A DNA stretch of 58,139 nucleotides. It comes from Streptomyces cavernicola (lineage in GTDB: Bacteria > Actinomycetota > Actinomycetes > Streptomycetales > Streptomycetaceae). The first letter of the stretch is position 1. Each line of letters begins with the position of its first letter. A program made the translations under genes and the position numbers. Below are positions 50,069-58,052 of the stretch, in pieces. The stretch covers positions 1-58,139 of the forward strand of contig NZ_JASCIQ010000049.1 in the NCBI RefSeq assembly GCF_029968035.1, read 5' to 3'. A model generated the notes under the pieces. The model worked only from the letters and a program-made list of their open reading frames with translations, was not told the DNA's origin and searched no databases.

Positions 50069-51457
50069 ATGACCCTCAACGCACCCGACACGACGCCGGA
50101 CGCCGGCGTCCGGGCCTCCATCTCCGCCCGCTTCGAGCGACTTCCGCTCTCCCGCTGGCACATCACCGTCCGCCTGATCGTCGGCGCCGTGACCTTCTTC
50201 GAGGCCTTCGACCAGCTCCTCATCGCCTACGCGATGCCCGCACTGCGGACCGAGTTCCAGCTCTCCACCTCCGCGGCCACGCTGATGCTCACCATCGGCT
50301 CGCTCGGCATGCTCGTGGGCGCCCTGCTCTCCGGCCGCCTCGCCGACCGCATCGGCCGGGTCAAGGTCATCGCCCTGTGCATCGCGGTCTCCAGCCTCGC
50401 CAACCTGGCCCTCGCCGCGACCACCTCACCCGAGCAGTTCATGGCGCTCCGCTTCGTACAGGGCCTGGCGATCGGCGGCGAGGTCCCGGTCGCGGCCACC
50501 TTCATCGCCGAGATCACCCGCAGTCACAAGCGCGGACGCTTCGTACTTCTCTACGAACTCGTCTTCCCGGCCGGCCTCACCGTCGGCGCCCTCGTCGCCG
50601 CCTGGGTCGTGCCGATCCTCGGCTGGCGCTGGATGTACGCCCTCGCGGCGATCCCCGGGGTCCTCTGCTTCCTGGTCCAGAAGATGGTCCCGGAGTCCCC
50701 GCGCTGGCTCGCCGACCACGGCAGGGCCGAAGAGGCCGAGGCCACCATGGTCCGCATCGAGAAGGCGGTCGAGCGCGCCACCGGCGAACCGCTGCCCCCG
50801 GTCGGCGAGGCCCTGCCCGTCACCCCGCCCGGCAAGGGCTCCTCGGGCCTGCGCGGCCTGCTCAGCGGCCGCTACCGCCGCCGCACCCTCGTCGTCGGCG
50901 CCCTCTGGTTCTGCGGTTACTTCGTCAACTACGGCATCTCGTCCTGGCTCCCGACGATCTACCTGAACCGCTACCACCTGTCCCTCTCGGACGCCCTGCT
51001 CTACTCCACGGTCACGTCCTGCGCCGGCCTGCTCGGCTGCCTGGTCGTCGCCCTCACCGTGGACGGGGCCGGCCGGCGCAAGGTCATCACCGCCTGCCTC
51101 GGCGGGGCCGCGGCCGTGCTGCTCCTGCTCGCCTGGCTCGGCGCGAACACCCCGCTCCAGGTCCTGGTCTGGTCGTCCCTGGCCGCGGTCTTCTTCTTCG
51201 GCGCCAACATCTGCCTGTACGTGTACACGCCGGAGCTCTTCCCGACCCGCATGCGGGCCCTCGGTAGCAGCGTCGGCGGCGCCTTCAACCGCATCGGCGT
51301 CATCCTCGGCCCGATCGCCGTCGGCGCGGTCTACGCGGGCGGCGAGATCGGCACGGTCTTCCTGGTCCTCGGCGGCGTAGCCCTCGCGGGCGCGGTCGTC
51401 GCGGGCATCGGCGCGGAGGAGACGGCGGGGCGGCGCCTGGAGGAGGTCTCGCCTTGA
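50069..51457 (+). CDS. MFS transporter (aromatic acid / sugar porter type)
   Basis: This 462-residue protein has 12 membrane segments. MFS marks are FFEAFDQLLIAYAMPAL (acidic residue in helix 1, as in aromatic acid:H+ symporters), GRLADRIGRVKV (loop 2-3), RFVQGLAIGGEVPVA, PESPRWLADHGRAEEA and YTPELFPTRMRALGSS. ATG 50069 is used. It is transcribed away from the catabolic operon and shares its operator region, so it probably imports the pathway substrate. The decayed MFS at 38.8-39.6 kb may have been a second importer. Confidence 0.9.
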   Translation: MTLNAPDTTPDAGVRASISARFERLPLSRWHITVRLIVGAVTFFEAFDQLLIAYAMPALRTEFQLSTSAATLMLTIGSLGMLVGALLSGRLADRIGRVKVIALCIAVSSLANLALAATTSPEQFMALRFVQGLAIGGEVPVAATFIAEITRSHKRGRFVLLYELVFPAGLTVGALVAAWVVPILGWRWMYALAAIPGVLCFLVQKMVPESPRWLADHGRAEEAEATMVRIEKAVERATGEPLPPVGEALPVTPPGKGSSGLRGLLSGRYRRRTLVVGALWFCGYFVNYGISSWLPTIYLNRYHLSLSDALLYSTVTSCAGLLGCLVVALTVDGAGRRKVITACLGGAAAVLLLLAWLGANTPLQVLVWSSLAAVFFFGANICLYVYTPELFPTRMRALGSSVGGAFNRIGVILGPIAVGAVYAGGEIGTVFLVLGGVALAGAVVAGIGAEETAGRRLEEVSP

Positions 51458-51513
51458 CGGAAGGGGCCCTGGGAGCTCCACCCCCAGACCCCCGATCGCG
51501 CTGAGGCGCTCGT

Positions 51514-51561
51514 CCTCAAACGCCGGAGGGGCTGATTTTTCAGCCCCTCCGGCGTTTGAGG
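51514..51561. repeat. Head-to-head pair of dispersed elements forming a perfect 22-bp hairpin
   Basis: Two copies of the CCTCAAACGCCGGAGGGGCT element face each other around TTTT, giving a perfect 22-bp stem. It lies 57 bp after the MFS stop and may serve as its terminator. Confidence 0.88.
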
Positions 51562-51615
51562 AGGCCCGTCCGGCGAGGACTTTCGGGAAGGGGCGGGGAG
51601 GGGAAAAATCCACCC

Positions 51616-52383
51616 ATGACCACCCCCGCAGCCGCCCTCGACACCTACTGCACCACCCTCCTCCGCCAGACGGAACTCCTCTCCGCCCACACCCGCGGAG
51701 CGAACCCGGCCCTCCCCGTCCCCACCTGCCCCGGCTGGACCCTCGCCGACCTCCTCCGGCACGTGGAGGCCACGTACTCCTGGGCCGAACGCCTCGTCCG
51801 CACCCGCGCGACCAGCCCCGAGCACCTCGGCGACACCCACGCCCAGGACGCTCCCGTCAACGCCGCCCACCTTGCCGCGACCCTCCGCGAAGCCGGCCCC
51901 CACGTGGAACTGTGGTCGCCCGCACCCCCGCACACCCCCCTCTTCTGGGCCCGCCGCATGGCCGTGGAGGCGACCGTCCACCGCTACGACGCGACCCGCG
52001 CCCTCGGCATCCCGTACGAGCTCGACCCGCGCACCGCGCTCATCGGCCTCGACGAGTGGACCGAGATGAGCGCACTGCCGCAGGCCTTCCCCTCCGAACA
52101 GGCCCGACGAGAACTCCTCGGCCCGGACCGCACGGTCCACCTCCACACCACCGACGCCCCGGGCGAGTGGCTCATCGACCTCACCGGCGACAACGGCCAG
52201 GACATCGCCGTACGGCACCAGCACCGCAGCGCCGCCGTCGCCGTCCGCGCCCCCGCCGCCGACCTGCTCCTGCTGATGTACGGCCGCCGCACCCTCGACG
52301 ACGACGGCATCGAGTCCTTCGGCGACACCGCGCTGTTCACCGACTGGCTGCGGAAGTGCGGCGACTGGTCCCGCCGGGAGTAG
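51616..52383 (+). CDS. Maleylpyruvate isomerase family mycothiol-dependent enzyme
   Basis: This 255-residue DinB-like four-helix protein has CPGWTLADLLRHVEATYSWAERLV (first metal His) and ARRMAVEATVHRYDAT (metal Glu and His), followed by the MDMPI C-terminal domain (IDLTGDN to LLLLMYGRRT). Family members use mycothiol as thiol cofactor for isomerisation or transfer, consistent with mshC in the window. ATG 51616 is the start. It may be part of the core genome rather than of the aromatic island. Confidence 0.85.
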   Translation: MTTPAAALDTYCTTLLRQTELLSAHTRGANPALPVPTCPGWTLADLLRHVEATYSWAERLVRTRATSPEHLGDTHAQDAPVNAAHLAATLREAGPHVELWSPAPPHTPLFWARRMAVEATVHRYDATRALGIPYELDPRTALIGLDEWTEMSALPQAFPSEQARRELLGPDRTVHLHTTDAPGEWLIDLTGDNGQDIAVRHQHRSAAVAVRAPAADLLLLMYGRRTLDDDGIESFGDTALFTDWLRKCGDWSRRE

Positions 52384-52395
52384 CCGGGCGCACGC

Positions 52396-52429
52396 GAGCG
52401 GGGCGGCCACCGCAGTGACCGCCCCGCTC
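52396..52429. terminator. Bidirectional terminator between the isomerase gene and glpD
   Basis: GAGCGGGGCGGCCAC/GTGACCGCCCCGCTC forms a 15-bp stem with one mismatch and a CGCA loop, between convergent genes. Confidence 0.8.
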
Positions 52430-52448
52430 AACTCCCGTACAGGAAACG

Positions 52449-54074
52449 CTACTTGGACTCGCCGAGCATCGCCTCGACCTTGCCCCGCACCTCGTCCGTG
52501 GCAAGGCCCCGGATCGTCAGGGTCGTACGCCGGCGAAGGACGTCGTCCGCGGTCTCGGCCCACTCGTGGTCGCGCGCGTACGCGACCTGCGCCCAGATCT
52601 CCGGGGCGTCCGGGTGGATGCGCTCCCCGAGGGCCGGGTTCTCGTTGGCAAGGCGCGCGATGTCGAAGGACAGCGAGCCGTAGTGCGTGGCCAGGTGCCG
52701 CGCGGTGTCGGCCGACATCCGCGGACCGGGCGTACCGCCGTCGACCAGGAGCCGGTGCGCGACCGCCTGAGGGTTCGAGATACCCGGCAGCGGGAGCTTC
52801 TTCGGCAGCTGCGAGATCGGCTGCATGTCCTCGCCGAGCGGGTGACCGGGCAGCTCCGCCAGCTTGTTCATGATCGTCCGGCCGATGTGCCGGAACGTCG
52901 TCCACTTGCCGCCCGCGACCGACAGCATCCCGCCGCGCCCCTCGGTGACGACCGTCTCGCGCTTGGCCTTGGAGGTGTCCCCGGGCCCGCCGGGCAGGAC
53001 CCGCAGACCCGCGAAGGAGTACGTGATCAGGTCCCGGGACAGCTGCTGGTCGCGGATCGAGAACGCCGCCTCGTCCAGGATCTGCGCCGTGTCCTTCTCG
53101 GTGACGGACACCTCGCGCGGGTCGCCCTCGTACTCCTCGTCCGTGGTGCCGAGCAGCAGCATGTCCTCCCAGGGCAGGGCGAACGTGATGCGGTACTTGT
53201 CGATCGGCGTGGCCAGGGCCGCCTTCCACGGGGCGGTGCGCTTGAGGACCAGGTGCGCGCCCTTGGAGAGGCGTATGGAGGGCGCCGCGTTCTCGTCCTC
53301 CATCTTGCGCAGGTGATCCACCCACGGGCCGGTGGCGTTGAGGACGAGGCGCGCGTTCACGCCGAACTCCTCGCCGTCCGTCCGGTCCTTCAGGTCGGCG
53401 CCCGTGACCCGGCCCTTGGTGAAGCGCAGGCCGGTGACCTCGGCGTGGTTGAGGACGACGGCGCCCGCGTCGACGGCCGCGCGGACCGTCATCAGGGCCA
53501 TCCGCGCGTCGTTCATCTGGTCGTCGCCGTACACGGCCACGGCCTTCAGGTTGTCCGTGCGCAGCTCCGGCACGTCCTGCGCGGCCTTCGACGGCGAGAG
53601 CAGGTGCCCGACGCCGTCGCCGAACGCGGACAGGGCGCTGTACGCGAAGACGCCCGCGCCCAGCTTGGCCGCGCCGTGCGGGCCGCCCTTGTAGACGGGC
53701 AGGTAGAAGGTCAGCGGGTTGGCGAGGTGCGGCGCCACCTGACGGGACACCGCACGCCGCTCGAAGTGGTTCTCCGCGACCAGCTTCACCGCGCCGGTCT
53801 GCAGGTAGCGCAGACCGCCGTGGAGCAGCTTGGAGGAGGCCGACGAGGTCGCGCCGGCGAAGTCGCCGGCGTCCACGAGGGCCACCCGCAGGCCGGCCTG
53901 CGCCGCGTGCCAGGCGGTGGAGATGCCCAGAATGCCGCCGCCGACGACGAGCAGGTCGTACGTCGCCTTCGCCAGCTGTTCGCGGGTCTCCGCGCGGCTC
54001 GGGTTCGAACCGCCCGCCGGGTGCAGCCCGAGCGCCGGGTAGGCGGGGCCGTTCTGCAGGGTGGGGGTGCTCAT
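52449..54074 (-). CDS. glpD: Glycerol-3-phosphate dehydrogenase (quinone-linked flavoprotein)
   Basis: This 541-residue FAD enzyme oxidises sn-glycerol-3-phosphate to dihydroxyacetone phosphate at the membrane. Seen are the FAD fold DLLVVGGGILGISTAWHAA, the GlpD signature SSASSKLLHGGLRYLQ, SKGAHLVLKR and TTDEEYEGDPREVSVTEKD, and the helical C-terminal domain (YGSLSFDIARLANEN). ATG 54074 is the start. It is the last gene of the glpF-glpK-glpD operon, 63 bp after glpK. Confidence 0.95.
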   Translation of the reverse strand: MSTPTLQNGPAYPALGLHPAGGSNPSRAETREQLAKATYDLLVVGGGILGISTAWHAAQAGLRVALVDAGDFAGATSSASSKLLHGGLRYLQTGAVKLVAENHFERRAVSRQVAPHLANPLTFYLPVYKGGPHGAAKLGAGVFAYSALSAFGDGVGHLLSPSKAAQDVPELRTDNLKAVAVYGDDQMNDARMALMTVRAAVDAGAVVLNHAEVTGLRFTKGRVTGADLKDRTDGEEFGVNARLVLNATGPWVDHLRKMEDENAAPSIRLSKGAHLVLKRTAPWKAALATPIDKYRITFALPWEDMLLLGTTDEEYEGDPREVSVTEKDTAQILDEAAFSIRDQQLSRDLITYSFAGLRVLPGGPGDTSKAKRETVVTEGRGGMLSVAGGKWTTFRHIGRTIMNKLAELPGHPLGEDMQPISQLPKKLPLPGISNPQAVAHRLLVDGGTPGPRMSADTARHLATHYGSLSFDIARLANENPALGERIHPDAPEIWAQVAYARDHEWAETADDVLRRRTTLTIRGLATDEVRGKVEAMLGESK

Positions 54075-54137
54075 GGGTGTTTGCTCCTCGTCAGCTCGTC
54101 CTCGAGGTCGAAAGGTCCGGGGACCCGGCGGGCCGGG

Positions 54138-55673
54138 TCAGTCCTCGGACGGCTCGTCCTCGATCCAGCCCATGGTCCGCTCGACGGCCTTGAGCCAGTT
54201 CTTGTACTCGCGGTCCCGCTGTGCGGCGGGCATGCGGGGGGTCCACTCGGCGGCCCGGCGCCAGTTGGCGCGCAGGGCGTCGGTGTCCGGCCAGAAGCCG
54301 ACGGCGAGGCCGGCGGCGTAGGCCGCACCGAGGCAGGTGGTCTCGGCGACCATGGGGCGCACGACCGGTGCGTCCGTGAAGTCGGAGATCGTCTGCATCA
54401 GCAGGTTGTTGGAGGTCATGCCGCCGTCGACCTTGAGGGCCGCGAGGTCGACGCCGGAGTCCTTCGTCATGGCGTCGGTGATCTCCCGGGTCTGCCAGGC
54501 GGTGGCTTCCAGGACGGCGCGCGCGATGTGCGCCTTGGTCACGTACCGGGTGAGTCCGGCGATCACACCGCGGGCGTCGGAGCGCCAGTACGGGGCGAAC
54601 AGGCCGGAGAAGGCCGGTACGAAGTAGGCGCCGCCGTTGTCCTCGACCGAGGACGCGAGGGTCTCGATCTCGGCGGCGGACTGGATGAGCCCCATCTGGT
54701 CGCGCATCCACTGCACGAGGGAGCCGGTGACGGCGATGGAGCCTTCGAGGGCGTAGACCGGCTTCTGCTCGCCGATCTGGTAGCCCACGGTGGTGAGCAG
54801 GCCGTTGTACGAGTTGACGGGCTGGTCACCGGTGTTCATCAGCATGAAGGTGCCGGTGCCGTACGTGGACTTGGCCTCGCCCTTGTCGAAGCAGGTCTGG
54901 CCGAACAGGGCTGCCTGCTGGTCGCCGAGCGCGGAGGCGACGGGCACGCCGTCGAGGACGCCGCCCTTGGCGTTTCCGTACACCTCGGCGGAGGAGCGGA
55001 TCTCGGGGAGCACCGCGGCGGGGATGCCCATCGAGTTGAGGATGCGCTCGTCCCAGGCCATCTCGTGCAGGTTCATCAGGAGGGTGCGGGAGGCGTTGGT
55101 GACGTCGGTGACGTGCACGCCGCCCTCGGTGCCGCCGGTGAGGTTCCAGATGACCCAGGAGTCCATGGTGCCGAAGAGGATGTCCCCGGCCTCGGCGCGC
55201 TCGCGCAGACCTTCGACGTTGTCGAGCAGCCAGCGCACCTTCGGGCCCGCGAAGTACGAGGCGAGCGGCAGGCCGGTCTCGCGGCGGAAGCGGTCCTGGC
55301 CGACGTTGCGGCCGAGCTCCTTGCAGAGCGCGTCGGTGCGGGTGTCCTGCCAGACGATCGCGTTGTGCACGGGCTCGCCGGTGTTCTTGTCCCAGAGCAG
55401 CGTGGTCTCGCGCTGGTTGGTGATGCCGATCGCCTTGACGTCGGCGGAGGTGATCCCGGCCTTGGCGACGGCCCCGGCCACCACGCTCTCGACGTTGGCC
55501 CAGATCTCCTTGGCGTCGTGCTCGACCCAGCCCGGCTTCGGGAAGATCTGCTCGTGCTCGCGCTGGTCGACGGAGACGATCCGGCCGTCCTTGTCGAAGA
55601 CGATGCAGCGGGACGAGGTGGTGCCCTGGTCGATCGCCGCGATGAACGGGCCTGCGGTGTGTGCGTCGGTCAC
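54138..55673 (-). CDS. glpK: Glycerol kinase
   Basis: This 511-residue FGGY kinase phosphorylates glycerol with ATP. Motifs are AAIDQGTTSSRCIVFD (phosphate-binding), GITNQRETTLLWD, NAIVWQDTRT, SYFAGPKVRWLLDN, DSWVIWNLTGG, and YFVPAFSGLFAPYW and VDGGMTSNN in the C-terminal domain. GTG 55673 with GGAG 6-8 nt upstream is preferred over ATG 55694, which has no SD. It is the middle gene of the glp operon. Confidence 0.95.
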   Translation of the reverse strand: MTDAHTAGPFIAAIDQGTTSSRCIVFDKDGRIVSVDQREHEQIFPKPGWVEHDAKEIWANVESVVAGAVAKAGITSADVKAIGITNQRETTLLWDKNTGEPVHNAIVWQDTRTDALCKELGRNVGQDRFRRETGLPLASYFAGPKVRWLLDNVEGLRERAEAGDILFGTMDSWVIWNLTGGTEGGVHVTDVTNASRTLLMNLHEMAWDERILNSMGIPAAVLPEIRSSAEVYGNAKGGVLDGVPVASALGDQQAALFGQTCFDKGEAKSTYGTGTFMLMNTGDQPVNSYNGLLTTVGYQIGEQKPVYALEGSIAVTGSLVQWMRDQMGLIQSAAEIETLASSVEDNGGAYFVPAFSGLFAPYWRSDARGVIAGLTRYVTKAHIARAVLEATAWQTREITDAMTKDSGVDLAALKVDGGMTSNNLLMQTISDFTDAPVVRPMVAETTCLGAAYAAGLAVGFWPDTDALRANWRRAAEWTPRMPAAQRDREYKNWLKAVERTMGWIEDEPSED

Positions 55674-55758
55674 TGTGTGCTCCAGAAATCTCATGTACGG
55701 CGGCGCTGTGCGCTCGTCCGGTCGGTGGTCCGGTGGCCGCGGTGGCCGGGGCGGCTGC

Positions 55759-56523
55759 TCAGGCGAAGGCGACGTTGTAGACGCCTGCAGCTATGGCGCC
55801 GCCCAGGAGCGGGCCGACGACCGGGATCCAGGCGTACCCCCAGTCCGAGCCGCCCTTGTTCGGCAGCGGAAGCAGCGAGTGCACGATGCGCGGGCCGAGG
55901 TCGCGGACCGGGTTGATGGCGTAGCCCGTGGGCCCGCCGAGGGAGAAACCGATGCCGACGACGACCAGGGCGACGATCAGCGTGCCGCCCCAGGACACGC
56001 CCTTGCCGTCGGCCGTGAGGCCCAGGCAGAGGATCGCGAGCACGAGCACGACGGTGGCGATGACCTCGGTGGCGAGGTTCTGGAGGGGGTTGCGGATCTC
56101 GGGGGAGGTGAAGAACACCCCGTGCACCGGACCCGGGTTGGCGGTCTTCTGCTCGGCGACCTCGGGGTCGTTGAGGTGCGCCTTGAAGTGGCCGTAGTAC
56201 GCGATCCACACGAGCACCGCGCCGATCATCGCGCCGAGCAGCTCGCCCCCGAAGTAGGCCGGAGCGTCGCCCCACGTGGGAGCGCCCTCGCCGCCCTTCA
56301 GGATGATCCCGACGGTCACCGCCGGGTTGAGGTGCGCGCCGGACTTGGCGGCGATGTAGGCGCCGGTGAGGACCGCGAAGCCCCAACCGAACGCGATGGC
56401 GACCCAGCCGGCGTTGAACGCCTTCGAGCGCTTCAGCGTGACGGCGGCGCAGACGCCGCCGCCGAGCAGGATCAGAACAGCGGTACCGATGGTCTCGCTG
56501 ATGAAGATGTCGGAGCTGGACAC
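55759..56523 (-). CDS. glpF: Glycerol uptake facilitator (aquaglyceroporin)
   Basis: This 254-residue MIP-family channel has six membrane helices. The first NPA box is at 66-68 (SGAHLNPAVT). The second box reads NPV in GYAINPVRDLGPR, with Val replacing Ala but the selectivity-filter Arg and Asp kept. GTG 56523 with AAGGAG at 6 nt is the start. First gene of the glp operon; a GylR-like site lies 126 bp upstream. Confidence 0.93.
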   Translation of the reverse strand: MSSSDIFISETIGTAVLILLGGGVCAAVTLKRSKAFNAGWVAIAFGWGFAVLTGAYIAAKSGAHLNPAVTVGIILKGGEGAPTWGDAPAYFGGELLGAMIGAVLVWIAYYGHFKAHLNDPEVAEQKTANPGPVHGVFFTSPEIRNPLQNLATEVIATVVLVLAILCLGLTADGKGVSWGGTLIVALVVVGIGFSLGGPTGYAINPVRDLGPRIVHSLLPLPNKGGSDWGYAWIPVVGPLLGGAIAAGVYNVAFA

Positions 56524-56899
56524 CCGCGACTCCTTTGTCCTTCGTCCAGGGGAAGGCGAACCACGGGTCCCGCCGGTGGTTCGCGCCCTCAGGCTGAGGG
56601 CGTTGGCCCGATCCGCCTTGCGACACCCTACCTTGCATTACCGGTAGGTGTTCGACAATGCCGACCGATGAACGGCAGTTTTGCCTCCGGGTTAACTGGA
56701 CGTCAAGAGCTGTGTGATGGGTATCGCGATCGTTATCCACCGCCCCGCAAACCGCACGCCGAATCGCCCGTCGCAGGGGTCACAGGGGGTGCCAAATCCA
56801 GCCCGTCCGGCGTTTGAGGACGAGGCCGTAGGCCGACAAGGGGGCGGGGTCTGGGGCTGCAAGCCCCAGGGCTGGTGCCGAGCCCCGTACGACGGTGCG
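56524..56899. promoter_or_regulatory. glpF promoter region with GylR-like site and a dispersed repeat
   Basis: No gene is seen between gylR and glpF. TGTTCGACAATGCCGACC at 56649-56666 resembles the operator ahead of gylR. TTGACG on the minus strand (56701-56706) is a candidate -35 box. One copy of the CCGGCGTTTGAGG repeat lies at 56796-56820 and could separate the gylR and glpF transcripts. Confidence 0.6.
56649..56666. promoter_or_regulatory. GylR-like operator upstream of glpF
   Basis: TGTTCGACAATGCCGACC shares the TGTTCGRCAATGC half with the gylR operator at 57729-57747, consistent with control of both transcripts by one IclR-type regulator. Confidence 0.6.
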
Positions 56900-57664
56900 C
56901 TAAAAACGCCCCGCGCCGAGATCCCGGGAAACCGCCCGCGCACAGTCCCGCACAGCGGCAACCAGCTCCGAGCGCAGCTCGCCGCCCGCGCAGACCCGCT
57001 CGACGGCGCCCGTGACGCCCACCGCGCCGACCGGCATCCTGCGCCGGTCGTGGATCGGCGCCGCCACCGAGGCCACGCCCTCCCAGGTCTCCTCCACGTC
57101 GTCGGCCCAGCCGCGCGCCCGCGTGAGGTTCAGCGTCTCCTCGAACGCGTCGAGCGCGGTGACCGTACGCGGCGTGAAGTCCTTGCGCTCGACCTCCACC
57201 GCCTCGCTGTGCGCCACCGGGTCGTACGCCGAGAGGACCTTGCCGAGGGCCGTGGAGTGCAGCGGCTGCATCGCGCCGACCTCCAGGACCTGCCGGCTGT
57301 CGTCCGGCCGGAAGACGTGGTGCACGATCAGCACGCCCTGCTGGTGCAGGACGCCCAGGTAGACGCTCTCGCCGCTGGAGCGCGCCAGGTCGTCCGCCCA
57401 GACCAGGGCGCGGGCGCGCAGCTCGTGCACGTCGAGGTAGCTGTTGCCGAGGCGGAGCAGCTCCGCGCCCAGCTGGTAGCGGCCCGAGGCGGCGTCCTGC
57501 TCGACGAAGCCCTCCTGCTGCAGCGTGCGCAGAATGCCGTGCGCGGTGCCCTTGGCCAGGCCCAGCGCGGACGCGATGTCGGAGAGGCCGAGGCGCCGCT
57601 CGCCGCCCGCGAGCAGCCGCAGCATGGCCGCCGCGCGCTCGAGCGACTGGATGTTCTTCGCCAC
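56900..57664 (-). CDS. gylR: GylR, IclR-family regulator of glycerol use
   Basis: This 254-residue IclR regulator has an N-terminal winged HTH (SLERAAAMLRLLA...LGLSDIASALGLAKGTAHGILRTLQQEGFV, about 5-60) and a C-terminal ligand domain (LHSTALGKVLSAY; SVAAPIHDRRRMPVGAVGVTGAV). It lies directly upstream of glpFKD in the same direction, as in S. coelicolor, where GylR represses the glycerol operon and itself with glycerol-3-phosphate as inducer. GTG 57664 with GGGAG 8 nt upstream is the start. Operator-like repeats occur ahead of both gylR and glpF. Confidence 0.93.
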   Translation of the reverse strand: MAKNIQSLERAAAMLRLLAGGERRLGLSDIASALGLAKGTAHGILRTLQQEGFVEQDAASGRYQLGAELLRLGNSYLDVHELRARALVWADDLARSSGESVYLGVLHQQGVLIVHHVFRPDDSRQVLEVGAMQPLHSTALGKVLSAYDPVAHSEAVEVERKDFTPRTVTALDAFEETLNLTRARGWADDVEETWEGVASVAAPIHDRRRMPVGAVGVTGAVERVCAGGELRSELVAAVRDCARAVSRDLGAGRF

Positions 57665-58052
57665 CGCGTCGGCTCCCTTCCATCGGTCGGGGCGTACGCG
57701 GAGTCACTCCATCCGTATGTACGCGCCCTGTTCGGCAATGCTGAACACTATCGGCCCATGCCGAACTTGTCCTAACGCGAGACGCACTCGACCGCCTTCC
57801 GCACACGCGCCGTGCACGTACCGGAAGCCTTCGGGGCGGCGGGAGTTCACAGGCGCGCTCCGCCGGTGGCTGATTGTGCACGCTCCGCCGACCGGAACCC
57901 GACCCGGGTGCCCCGGAGCCGCCCCGGCCGACTCGCTGTCTGCCTGCTGGACGCCCTTCACAAGAGGACCGGCCTCCCGGCTACCCTGGCGGCGTGCGGC
58001 TTCCGCCGGTAGCCGCAAAGCCGACAGCCGTCGCACTCCAGGGAGATCGTCC
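57665..58052. promoter_or_regulatory. Divergent region between gylR and metH
   Basis: No gene is seen in this 388-bp gap. It holds two GylR-like sites, and on the plus strand TTCACA (57958-57963), 18 bp, TACCCT (57982-57987) as a possible metH promoter. A GCGGCT...AGCCGC hairpin (57996-58016) lies in the leader. I found no cobalamin-riboswitch box. Confidence 0.5.
57729..57765. promoter_or_regulatory. GylR-like operators upstream of gylR
   Basis: TGTTCGGCAATGCTGAACA (57729-57747) is a near-perfect palindrome. A second, weaker copy ATCGGCCCATGCCGAA follows at 57750-57765. Both are of the TTCGGCA-type seen again before glpF. Confidence 0.65.

Noticed and set aside
57665..58052. Cobalamin riboswitch ahead of metH.
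   Set aside because: No B12-box-like sequence or long structured leader is visible; only a small hairpin is present.
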